The position numbers and the translations under genes were made by a program. The notes beneath the pieces were generated by a model. It saw only the letters and a list, made by a program, of their open reading frames with translations. It ran no database searches and was not told where the DNA came from. Shown here piece after piece: positions 33,323-46,263 of a DNA stretch of 64,000 nt (within the stretch, counting starts at the first letter, position 1; every line of letters starts with the position of its first letter). The stretch spans positions 4,030,001 through 4,094,000 of the forward strand of contig OZ059896.1 of the NCBI GenBank assembly GCA_964057225.1, written 5' to 3'. Origin of the DNA: Auanema rhodensis. Its lineage: Eukaryota > Nematoda > Chromadorea > Rhabditida > Rhabditidae.

Positions 33323-34177
33323 ATTGCTTCCAAAAACATTTTGACAAAAAGTTTCCCGAAAAATTTCAAAATAATTTCACAAAAAGTAGATGTTTTTAGA
33401 TTCCTTTTTTCAAGACAAAAACGATGGACATTGTTATTCAACAAAAAAATTAATTCTTCACGGTGAAAATCGAGGATATAAGTGTGAACCTATATCAGTT
33501 GATATCTCGGTGCATTTTTAAGCTAGCGCAAATCTGATAACACAGATCGACGCAGCTTAAAAATCCGCATCGAATGCACTATACTACATTAAGAAAAGCT
33601 TAATACAAAAATTAGTTATGATCGTTTGAAAAATGATGCATTAGTGTATGTTGAGTTTCCATGTACACTCAACATTGCTTCCAAAAACATTTTGACAAAA
33701 ATTTTCCCGAAAAATTTCAAAATAATTTCACAAAAAGTAGATGTTTTTAGATTCCTTTTTTCAAGACAAAGACGATGGACATTGTTATTCAACAAAAAAA
33801 TTAATTCTTCACGGTGAAAATCGAGGATATAAGTGTGAACCTATATCAGTTGATATCTCGGTGCATTTTCAAGCTAGTGCAAATCTGATAACACAGATCG
33901 ACGCAGCTTAAAAATCCGCATCGAATGCACTATACTACATTAAGAAAAGCTTAATACAAAAATTAGTTATGATCGTTTGAAAAATGATGCATTAGTGTAT
34001 GTTGAGTTTCCATGTACACTCAACATTGCTTCCAAAAACATTTTGACAAAAATTTTCCCGAAAAATTTCAAAATAATTTCACAACAAGTAGATGTTTTTA
34101 GATTCCTTTTTTCAAGACAAAGACGATGGACATTGTTATTCAACAAAAAAAATTAATTCTTCAGGGTGAAAATCGAG

Positions 34178-34199
34178 GATATAAGTGTGAACTTATATC
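34178..34199. other. 8-bp dyad GATATAAG/CTTATATC in the monomer (example)
   Basis: GATATAAG-TGTGAA-CTTATATC is perfect in monomers with GAACTTATATC and has one mismatch in the GAACCTATATC form. It overlaps a further dyad (ATATCA/TGATAT), so this 40-bp part of the monomer is rich in small palindromes. Confidence 0.7.
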
Positions 34200-37100
34200 A
34201 GTTGATATCTCGGTGCATTTTTAAGCTAGCGCAAATCTGATAACACAGATCGACGCAGCTTAAAAATCCGCATCAAATGCACTATACTACATTAAGAAAA
34301 GCTTAATACAAAAATTAGTTATGATCGTTTGAAAAATGATGCATTAGTGTATGTTGAGTTTCCATGTACACTCAACATTGCTTCCAAAAACATTTTGACA
34401 AAAATTTTCCCGAAAAATTTCAAAATAATTTCACAAAAAGTAGATGTTTTTAGATTCCTTTTTTCAAGACAAAGACGATGGACATTGTTATTCAACAAAA
34501 AAATTAATTCTTCACGGTGAAAATCGAGGATATAAGTGTGAACCTATATCAGTTGATATCTCGGTGCATTTTCAAGCTAGCGCAAATCTGATAACACAGA
34601 TCGACGCAGCTTAAAAATCCGCATCGAATGCACTATACTACATTAAGAAAAGCTTAATACAAAAATTAGTTATGATCGTTTGAAAAATGATGCATTAGTG
34701 TATGTTGAGTTTCCATGTACACTCAACATTGCTTCCAAAAACATTTTGACAAAAATTTTCCCGAAAAATTTCAAAATAATTTCACAAAAAGTAGATGTTT
34801 TTAGATTCCTTTTTTCAAGACAAAGACGATGGACATTGTTATTCAACAAAAAAATTAATTCTTCAGGGTGAAAATCGAGGATATAAGTGTGAACTTATAT
34901 CAGTTGATATCTCGGTGCATTTTTAAGCTAGCGCAAATCTGATAACACAGATCGACGCAGCTTAAAAATCCACATCGAATGCACTATACTACATTGGGAA
35001 ACACTCAATACAAAAATTAGTTATGATCGTTTGAAAAATGATGCATTAGTGTATGTTGAGTTTCCATGTACACTCAACATTGCTTCCAAAAACATTTTGA
35101 CAAAAATTTTCCCGAAAAATTTCAAAATAATTTCACAAAAAGTAGATGTTTTTAGATTCCTTTTTTCAAGACAAAGACGATGGACATTGTTATTCAACAA
35201 AAAAATTAATTCTTCACGGTGAAAATCGAGGATATAAGTGTGAACCTATATCAGTTGATATCTCGGTGCATTTTCAAGCTAGCGCAAATCTGATAACACA
35301 GATCGACGCAGCTTAAAAATCCGCATCGAATGCACTATACTACATTAAGAAAAGCTTAATACAAAAATTAGTTATGATCGTTTGAAAAATGATGCATTAG
35401 TGTATGTTGAGTTTCCATGTACACTCAACATTGCTTCCAAAAACATTTTGACAAAAATTTTCCCGAAAAATTTCAAAATAATTTCACAAAAAGTAGATGT
35501 TTTTAGATTCCTTTTTTCAAGACAAAGACGATGGACATTGTTATTCAACAAAAAAATTAATTCTTCACGGTGAAAATCGAGGATATAAGTGTGAACCTAT
35601 ATCAGTTGATATCTCGGTGCATTTTCAAGCTAGCGCAAATCTGATAACACAGATCGACGCAGCTTAAAAATCCGCATCGAATGCACTATACTACATTAAG
35701 AAAAGCTTAATACAAAAATTAGTTATGATCGTTTGAAAAATGATGCATTAGTGTATGTTGAGTTTCCATGTACACTCAACATTGCTTCCAAAAACATTTT
35801 GACAAAAATTTTCCCGAAAAATTTCAAAATAATTTCACAAAAAGTAGATGTTTTTAGATTCCTTTTTTCAAGACAAAGACGATGGACATTGTTATTCAAC
35901 AAAAAAATTAATTCTTCAGGGTGAAAATCGAGGATATAAGTGTGAACTTATATCAGTTGATATCTCGGTGCATTTTTAAGCTAGCGCAAATCTGATAACA
36001 CAGATCGACGCAGCTTAAAAATCCGCATCGAATGCACTATACTACATTAAGAAAAGCTTAATACAAAAATTAGTTATGATCGTTTGAAAAATGATGCATT
36101 AGTGTATGTTGAGTTTCCATGTACACTCAACATTGCTTCCAAAAACATTTTGACAAAAATTTTCCCGAAAAATTTCAAAATAATTTCACAAAAAGTAGAT
36201 GTTTTTAGATTCCTTTTTTCAAGACAAAGACGATGGACATTGTTATTCAACAAAAAAATTAATTCTTCACGGTGAAAATCGAGGATATAAGTGTGAACCT
36301 ATATCAGTTGATATCTCGGTGCATTTTCAAGCTAGCGCAAATCTGATAACACAGATCGACGCAGCTTAAAAATCCGCATCGAATGCACTATACTACATTA
36401 AGAAAAGCTTAATACAAAAATTAGTTATGATCGTTTGAAAAATGATGCATTAGTGTATGTTGAGTTTCCATGTACACTCAACATTGCTTCCAAAAACATT
36501 TTGACAAAAATTTTCCCGAAAAATTTCAAAATAATTTCACAAAAAGTAGATGTTTTTAGATTCCTTTTTTCAAGACAAAGACGATGGACATTGTTATTCA
36601 ACAAAAAAATTAATTCTTCAGGGTGAAAATCGAGGATATAAGTGTGAACTTATATCAGTTGATATCTCGGTGCATTTTTAAGCTAGCGCAAATCTGATAA
36701 CACAGATCGACGCAGCTTAAAAATCCGCATCGAATGCACTATACTACATTAAGAAAAGCTTAATACAAAAATTAGTTATGATCGTTTGAAAAATGATGCA
36801 TTAGTGTATGTTGAGTTTCCATGTACACTCAACATTGCTTCCAAAAACATTTTGACAAAAATTTTCCCGAAAAATTTCAAAATAATTTCACAAAAAGTAG
36901 ATGTTTTTAGATTCCTTTTTTCAAGACAAAGACGATGGACATTGTTATTCAACAAAAAAATTAATTCTTCAGGGTGAAAATCGAGGATATAAGTGTGAAC
37001 TTATATCAGTTGATATCTCGGTGCATTTTTAAGCTAGCGCAAATCTGATAACACAGATCGACGCAGCTTAAAAATCCGCATCGAATGCACTATACTACAT

Positions 37101-39242
37101 TAAGAAAAGCTTAATACAAAAATTAGTTATGATCGTTTGAAAAATGATGCATTAGTGTATGTTGAGTTTCCATGTACACTCAACATTGCTTCCAAAAACA
37201 TTTTGACAAAAATTTTCCCAAAAAATTTCAAAATAATTTCACAAAAAGTAGATGTTTTTAGATTCCTTTTTTCAAGACAAAGACGATGGACATTGTTATT
37301 CAACAAAAAAATTAATTCTTCACGGTGAAAATCGAGGATATAAGTGTGAACCTATATCAGTTGATATCTCGGTGCATTTTCAAGCTAGCGCAAATCTGAT
37401 AACACAGATCGACGCAGCTTAAAAATCCGCATCGAATGCACTATACTACATTAAGAAAAGCTTAATACAAAAATTAGTTATGATCGTTTGAAAAATGATG
37501 CATTAGTGTATGTTGAGTTTCCATGTACACTCAACATTGCTTCCAAAAACATTTTGACAAAAATTTTCCCGAAAAATTTCAAAATAATTTCACAAAAAGT
37601 AGATGTTTTTAGATTCCTTTTTTCAAGACAAAGACGATGGACATTGTTATTCAACAAAAAAATTAATTCTTCAGGGTGAAAATCGAGGATATAAGTGTGA
37701 ACTTATATCAGTTGATATCTCGGTGCATTTTTAAGCTAGCGCAAATCTGATAACACAGATCGACGCAGCTTAAAAATCCGCATCGAATGCACTATACTAC
37801 ATTAAGAAAAGCTTAATACAAAAATTAGTTATGATCGTTTGAAAAATGATGCATTAGTGTATGTTGAGTTTCCATGTACACTCAACATTGCTTCCAAAAA
37901 CATTTTGACAAAAATTTTCCCGAAAAATTTCAAAATAATTTCACAAAAAGTAGATGTTTTTAGATTCCTTTTTTCAAGACAAAGACGATGGACATTGTTA
38001 TTCAACAAAAAAATTAATTCTTCACGGTGAAAATCGAGGATATAAGTGTGAACCTATATCAGTTGATATCTCGGTGCATTTTCAAGCTAGCGCAAATCTG
38101 ATAACACAGATCGACGCAGCTTAAAAATCCGCATCGAATGCACTATACTACATTAAGAAAAGCTTAATACAAAAATTAGTTATGATCGTTTGAAAAATGA
38201 TGCATTAGTGTATGTTGAGTTTCCATGTACACTCAACATTGCTTCCAAAAACATTTTGACAAAAATTTTCCCGAAAAATTTCAAAATAATTTCACAAAAA
38301 GTAGATGTTTTTAGATTCCTTTTTTCAAGACAAAGACGATGGACATTGTTATTCAACAAAAAAATTAATTCTTCAGGGTGAAAATCGAGGATATAAGTGT
38401 GAACTTATATCAGTTGATATCTCGGTGCATTTTTAAGCTAGCGCAAATCTGATAACACAGATCGACGCAGCTTAAAAATCCGCATCGAATGCACTATACT
38501 ACATTAAGAAAAGCTTAATACAAAAATTAGTTATGATCGTTTGAAAAATGATGCATTAGTGTATGTTGAGTTTCCATGTACACTCAACATTGCTTCCAAA
38601 AACATTTTGACAAAAATTTTCCCGAAAAATTTCAAAATAATTTCACAAAAAGTAGATGTTTTTAGATTCCTTTTTTCAAGACAAAGACGATGGACATTGT
38701 TATTCAACAAAAAAATTAATTCTTCACGGTGAAAATCGAGGATATAAGTGTGAACCTATATCAGTTGATATCTCGGTGCATTTTCAAGCTAGCGCAAATC
38801 TGATAACACAGATCGACGCAGCTTAAAAATCCGCATCGAATGCACTATACTACATTAAGAAAAGCTTAATACAAAAATTAGTTATGATCGTTTGAAAAAT
38901 GATGCATTAGTGTATGTTGAGTTTCCATGTACACTCAACATTGCTTCCAAAAACATTTTGACAAAAATTTTCCCGAAAAATTTCAAAATAATTTCACAAA
39001 AAGTAGATGTTTTTAGATTCCTTTTTTCAAGACAAAGACGATGGACATTGTTATTCAACAAAAAAATTAATTCTTCAGGGTGAAAATCGAGGATATAAGT
39101 GTGAACTTATATCAGTTGATATCTCGGTGCATTTTTAAGCTAGCGCAAATCTGATAACACAGATCGACGCAGCTTAAAAATCCGCATCGAATGCACTATA
39201 CTACATTAAGAAAAGCTTAATACAAAAATTAGTTATGATCGT

Positions 39243-39594
39243 TTGAAAAATGATGCATTAGTGTATGTTGAGTTTCCATGTACACTCAACATTGCTTCCA
39301 AAAACATTTTGACAAAAATTTTCCCGAAAAATTTCAAAATAATTTCACAACAAGTAGATGTTTTTAGATTCCTTTTTTCAAGACAAAGACGATGGACATT
39401 GTTATTCAACAAAAAAAATTAATTCTTCAGTGTGAAAATCGAGGATATAAGTGTGAACTTATATCAGTTGATATCTCGGTGCATTTTTAAGCTAGCGCAA
39501 ATCTGATAACACAGATCGACGCAGCTTAAAAATCCACATCGAATGCACTATACTACATTAAGAAAAGCTTAATACAAAAATTAGTTATGATCGT
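39243..39594 (+). repeat. 352-bp monomer variant (one A gained)
   Basis: The same A-run has eight A, linked to TTTCACAACAAGTAG in place of TTTCACAAAAAGTAG. The same 352-bp type starts near 33,977 and 40,999. The 39,243 and 40,999 copies also share TTCAGTGTGAAAA; the 33,977 copy has TTCAGGGTG. Confidence 0.85.
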
Positions 39595-42052
39595 TTGAAA
39601 AATGATGCATTAGTGTATGTTGAGTTTCCATGTACACTCAACATTGCTTCCAAAAACATTTTGACAAAAATTTTCCCGAAAAATTTCAAAATAATTTCAC
39701 AAAAAGTAGATGTTTTTAGATTCCTTTTTTCAAGACAAAGACGATGGACATTGTTATTCAACAAAAAAATTAATTCTTCACGGTGAAAATCGAGGATATA
39801 AGTGTGAACCTATATCAGTTGATATCTCGGTGCATTTTCAAGCTAGCGCAAATCTGATAACACAGATCGACGCAGCTTAAAAATCCGCATCGAATGCACT
39901 ATACTACATTAAGAAAAGCTTAATACAAAAATTAGTTATGATCGTTTGAAAAATGATGCATTAGTGTATGTTGAGTTTCCATGTACACTCAACATTGCTT
40001 CCAAAAACATTTTGACAAAAATTTTCCCGAAAAATTTCAAAATAATTTCACAAAAAGTAGATGTTTTTAGATTTCTTTTTTCAAGACAAAGACGATGGAC
40101 ATTGTTATTCAACAAAAAAATTAATTCTTCACGGTGAAAATCGAGGATATAAGTGTGAACCTATATCAGTTGATATCTCGGTGCATTTTCAAGCTAGCGC
40201 AAATCTGATAACACAGATCGACGCAGCTTAAAAATCCGCATCGAATGCACTATACTACATTAAGAAAAGCTTAATACAAAAATTAGTTATGATCGTTTGA
40301 AAAATGATGCATTAGTGTATGTTGAGTTTCCATGTACACTCAACATTGCTTCCAAAAACATTTTGACAAAAATTTTCCCGAAAAATTTCAAAATAATTTC
40401 ACAAAAAGTAGATGTTTTTAGATTCCTTTTTTCAAGACAAAGACGATGGACATTGTTATTCAACAAAAAAATTAATTCTTCAGGGTGAAAATCGAGGATA
40501 TAAGTGTGAACTTATATCAGTTGATATCTCGGTGCATTTTTAAGCTAGCGCAAATCTGATAACACAGATCGACGCAGCTTAAAAATCCGCATCGAATGCA
40601 CTATACTACATTAAGAAAAGCTTAATACAAAAATTAGTTATGATCGTTTGAAAAATGATGCATTAGTGTATGTTGAGTTTCCATGTACACTCAACATTGC
40701 TTCCAAAAACATTTTGACAAAAATTTTCCCGAAAAATTTCAAAATAATTTCACAAAAAGTAGATGTTTTTAGATTCCTTTTTTCAAGACAAAGACGATGG
40801 ACATTGTTATTCAACAAAAAAATTAATTCTTCAGGGTGAAAATCGAGGATATAAGTGTGAACTTATATCAGTTGATATCTCGGTGCATTTTTAAGCTAGC
40901 GCAAATCTGATAACACAGATCGACGCAGCTTAAAAATCCGCATCGAATGCACTATACTACATTAAGAAAAGCTTAATACAAAAATTAGTTATGATCGTTT
41001 GAAAAATGATGCATTAGTGTATGTTGAGTTTCCATGTACACTCAACATTGCTTCCAAAAACATTTTGACAAAAATTTTCCCGAAAAATTTCAAAATAATT
41101 TCACAACAAGTAGATGTTTTTAGATTCCTTTTTTCAAGACAAAGACGATGGACATTGTTATTCAACAAAAAAAATTAATTCTTCAGTGTGAAAATCGAGG
41201 ATATAAGTGTGAACTTATATCAGTTGATATCTCGGTGCATTTTTAAGCTAGCGCAAATCTGATAACACAGATCGACGCAGCTTAAAAATCCACATCGAAT
41301 GCACTATACTACATTGGAAAACACTCAATACAAAAATTAGTTATGATCGTTTGAAAAATGATGCATTAGTGTATGTTGAGTTTCCATGTACACTCAACAT
41401 TGCTTCCAAAAACATTTTGACAAAAAGTTTCCCGAAAAATTTCAAAATAATTTCACAAAAAGTAGATGTTTTTAGATTCCTTTTTTCAAGACAAAGACGA
41501 TGGACATTGTTATTCAACGAAAAAATTAATTCTTCAGGGTGAAAATCGAGGATATAAGTGTGAACTTATATCAGTTGATATCTCGGTGCATTTTTAAGCT
41601 AGCGCAAATCTGATAACACAGATCGACGCAGCTTAAAAATCCGCATCGAATGCACTATACTACATTAAGAAAAGCTTAATACAAAAATTAGTTATGATCG
41701 TTTGAAAAATGATGCATTAGTGTATGTTGAGTTTCCATGTACACTCAACATTGCTTCCAAAAACATTTTGACAAAAATTTTCCCGAAAAATTTCAAAATA
41801 ATTTCACAAAAAGTAGATGTTTTTAGATTTCTTTTTTCAAGACAAAGACGATGGACATTGTTATTCAACAAAAAAATTAATTCTTCACGGTGAAAATCGA
41901 GGATATAAGTGTGAACCTATATCAGTTGATATCTCGGTGCATTTTCAAGCTAGCGCAAATCTGATAACACAGATCGACGCAGCTTAAAAATCCGCATCGA
42001 ATGCACTATACTACATTAAGAAAAGCTTAATACAAAAATTAGTTATGATCGT

Positions 42053-44158
42053 TTGAAAAATGATGCATTAGTGTATGTTGAGTTTCCATGTACACTCAAC
42101 ATTGCTTCCAAAAACATTTTGACAAAAATTTTCCCGAAAAATTTCAAAATAATTTCACAAAAAGTAGATGTTTTTAGATTCCTTTTTTCAAGACAAAGAC
42201 GATGGACATTGTTATTCAACAAAAAAATTAATTCTTCAGGGTGAAAATCGAGGATATAAGTGTGAACTTATATCAGTTGATATCTCGGTGCATTTTTAAG
42301 CTAGCGCAAATCTGATAACACAGATCGACGCAGCTTAAAAATCCGCATCGAATGCACTATACTACATTAAGAAAAGCTTAATACAAAAATTAGTTATGAT
42401 CGTTTGAAAAATGATGCATTAGTGTATGTTGAGTTTCCATGTACACTCAACATTGCTTCCAAAAACATTTTGACAAAAATTTTCCCGAAAAATTTCAAAA
42501 TAATTTCACAAAAAGTAGATGTTTTTAGATTCCTTTTTTCAAGACAAAGACGATGGACATTGTTATTCAACAAAAAAATTAATTCTTCAGGGTGAAAATC
42601 GAGGATATAAGTGTGAACTTATATCAGTTGATATCTCGGTGCATTTTTAAGCTAGCGCAAATCTGATAACACAGATCGACGCAGCTTAAAAATCCACATC
42701 GAATGCACTATACTACATTGGGAAACACTCAATACAAAAATTAGTTATGATCGTTTGAAAAATGATGCATTAGTGTATGTTGAGTTTCCATGTACACTCA
42801 ACATTGCTTCCAAAAACATTTTGACAAAAATTTTCCCGAAAAATTTCAAAATAATTTCACAAAAAGTAGATGTTTTTAGATTTCTTTTTTCAAGACAAAG
42901 ACGATGGACATTGTTATTCAACAAAAAAATTAATTCTTCACGGTGAAAATCGAGGATATAAGTGTGAACCTATATCAGTTGATATCTCGGTGCATTTTCA
43001 AGCTAGCGCAAATCTGATAACACAGATCGACGCAGCTTAAAAATCCGCATCGAATGCACTATACTACATTAAGAAAAGCTTAATACAAAAATTAGTTATG
43101 ATCGTTTGAAAAATGATGCATTAGTGTATGTTGAGTTTCCATGTACACTCAACATTGCTTCCAAAAACATTTTGACAAAAATTTTCCCGAAAAATTTCAA
43201 AATAATTTCACAAAAAGTAGATGTTTTTAGATTCCTTTTTTCAAGACAAAGACGATGGACATTGTTATTCAACAAAAAAATTAATTCTTCAGGGTGAAAA
43301 TCGAGGATATAAGTGTGAACTTATATCAGTTGATATCTCGGTGCATTTTTAAGCTAGCGCAAATCTGATAACACAGATCGACGCAGCTTAAAAATCCACA
43401 TCGAATGCACTATACTACATTGGGAAACACTCAATACAAAAATTAGTTATGATCGTTTGAAAAATGATGCATTAGTGTATGTTGAGTTTCCATGTACACT
43501 CAACATTGCTTCCAAAAACATTTTGACAAAAATTTTCCCGAAAAATTTCAAAATAATTTCACAAAAAGTAGATGTTTTTAGATTCCTTTTTTCAAGACAA
43601 AGACGATGGACATTGTTATTCAACAAAAAAATTAATTCTTCACGGTGAAAATCGAGGATATAAGTGTGAACCTATATCAGTTGATATCTCGGTGCATTTT
43701 CAAGCTAGCGCAAATCTGATAACACAGATCGACGCAGCTTAAAAATCGGCATCGAATGCACTATACTACATTAAGAAAAACTTAATACAAAAATTAGTTA
43801 TGATCGTTTGAAAAATGATGCATTAGTGTATGTTGAGTTTCCATGTACACTCAACATTGCTTCCAAAAACATTTTGACAAAAATTTTCCCGAAAAATTTC
43901 AAAATAATTTCACAAAAAGTAGATGTTTTTAGATTTCTTTTTTCAAGACAAAGACGATGGACATTGTTATTCAACAAAAAAATTAATTCTTCACGGTGAA
44001 AATCGAGGATATAAGTGTGAACCTATATCAGTTGATATCTCGGTGCATTTTCAAGCTAGCGCAAATCTGATAACACAGATCGACGCAGCTTAAAAATCCG
44101 CATCGAATGCACTATACTACATTAAGAAAAGCTTAATACAAAAATTAGTTATGATCGT
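42053..44158 (+). repeat. Six-monomer higher-order repeat, copy 1
   Basis: Six monomers with ends GGG, GGG, CGG, GGG, CGG, CGG (the base triplet in TTCA-GGG or TTCA-CGG). Marks within it include AGATTTCTTTTTTC in the third monomer, CCACATC linkers after the second and fourth, and AATCGGCATCG with GAAAAACTTAATAC after the fifth. The same order follows in the next 2,105 bp. Confidence 0.85.
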
Positions 44159-46263
44159 TTGAAAAATGATGCATTAGTGTATGTTGAGTTTCCATGTACA
44201 CTCAACATTGCTTCCAAAAACATTTTGACAAAAATTTTCCCGAAAAATTTCAAAATAATTTCACAAAAAGTAGATGTTTTTAGATTCCTTTTTTCAAGAC
44301 AAAGACGATGGACATTGTTATTCAACAAAAAAATTAATTCTTCAGGGTGAAAATCGAGGATATAAGTGTGAACTTATATCAGTTGATATCTCGGTGCATT
44401 TTTAAGCTAGCGCAAATCTGATAACACAGATCGACGCAGCTTAAAAATCCGCATCGAATGCACTATACTACATTAAGAAAAGCTTAATACAAAAATTAGT
44501 TATGATCGTTTGAAAAATGATGCATTAGTGTATGTTGAGTTTCCATGTACACTCAACATTGCTTCCAAAAACATTTTGACAAAAATTTTCCCGAAAAATT
44601 TCAAAATAATTTCACAAAAAGTAGATGTTTTTAGATTCCTTTTTTCAAGACAAAGACGATGGACATTGTTATTCAACAAAAAAATTAATTCTTCAGGGTG
44701 AAAATCGAGGATATAAGTGTGAACTTATATCAGTTGATATCTCGGTGCATTTTTAAGCTAGCGCAAATCTGATAACACAGATCGACGCAGCTTAAAAATC
44801 CACATCGAATGCACTATACTACATTGGGAAACACTCAATACAAAAATTAGTTATGATCGTTTGAAAAATGATGCATTAGTGTATGTTGAGTTTCCATGTA
44901 CACTCAACATTGCTTCCAAAAACATTTTGACAAAAATTTTCCCGAAAAATTTCAAAATAATTTCACAAAAAGTAGATGTTTTTAGATTTCTTTTTTCAAG
45001 ACAAAGACGATGGACATTGTTATTCAACAAAAAAATTAATTCTTCACGGTGAAAATCGAGGATATAAGTGTGAACCTATATCAGTTGATATCTCGGTGCA
45101 TTTTCAAGCTAGCGCAAATCTGATAACACAGATCGACGCAGCTTAAAAATCCGCATCGAATGCACTATACTACATTAAGAAAAGCTTAATACAAAAATTA
45201 GTTATGATCGTTTGAAAAATGATGCATTAGTGTATGTTGAGTTTCCATGTACACTCAACATTGCTTCCAAAAACATTTTGACAAAAATTTTCCCGAAAAA
45301 TTTCAAAATAATTTCACAAAAAGTAGATGTTTTTAGATTCCTTTTTTCAAGACAAAGACGATGGACATTGTTATTCAACAAAAAAATTAATTCTTCAGGG
45401 TGAAAATCGAGGATATAAGTGTGAACTTATATCAGTTGATATCTCGGTGCATTTTTAAGCTAGCGCAAATCTGATAACACAGATCGACGCAGCTTAAAAA
45501 TCCACATCGAATGCACTATACTACATTGGGAAACACTCAATACAAAAATTAGTTATGATCGTTTGAAAAATGATGCATTAGTGTATGTTGAGTTTCCATG
45601 TACACTCAACATTGCTTCCAAAAACATTTTGACAAAAATTTTCCCGAAAAATTTCAAAATAATTTCACAAAAAGTAGATGTTTTTAGATTCCTTTTTTCA
45701 AGACAAAGACGATGGACATTGTTATTCAACAAAAAAATTAATTCTTCACGGTGAAAATCGAGGATATAAGTGTGAACCTATATCAGTTGATATCTCGGTG
45801 CATTTTCAAGCTAGCGCAAATCTGATAACACAGATCGACGCAGCTTAAAAATCGGCATCGAATGCACTATACTACATTAAGAAAAACTTAATACAAAAAT
45901 TAGTTATGATCGTTTGAAAAATGATGCATTAGTGTATGTTGAGTTTCCATGTACACTCAACATTGCTTCCAAAAACATTTTGACAAAAATTTTCCCGAAA
46001 AATTTCAAAATAATTTCACAAAAAGTAGATGTTTTTAGATTCCTTTTTTCAAGACAAAGACGATGGACATTATTATTCAACAAAAAATTAATTCTTCAGG
46101 GTGAAAATCGAGGATATAAGTGTGAACTTATATCAGTTGATATCTCAGTGCATTTTTAAGCTAGCGCAAATCTGATAACACAGATCGACGCAGCTTAAAA
46201 ATCCGCATCGAATGCACTATACTACATTAAGAAAAGCTTAATACAAAAATTAGTTATGATCGT
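44159..46263 (+). repeat. Six-monomer higher-order repeat, copy 2
   Basis: Repeats the pattern of 42,053-44,158, including AGATTTCTTTTTTC in its third monomer and CGGCATCG with GAAAAACTTAATAC after the fifth. The sixth monomer (45,914-46,263) is a 350-bp variant, so the copy is one base shorter. Confidence 0.85.
45914..46263 (+). repeat. 350-bp monomer variant (one A lost)
   Basis: The A-run in CAACAAAAAAATTAATT has six A instead of seven. Similar 350-bp monomers start at 51,529, 52,932, 54,686 and 55,738. Four of the five also read GGACATTATTATTC instead of GGACATTGTTATTC, so they share descent. Confidence 0.85.
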
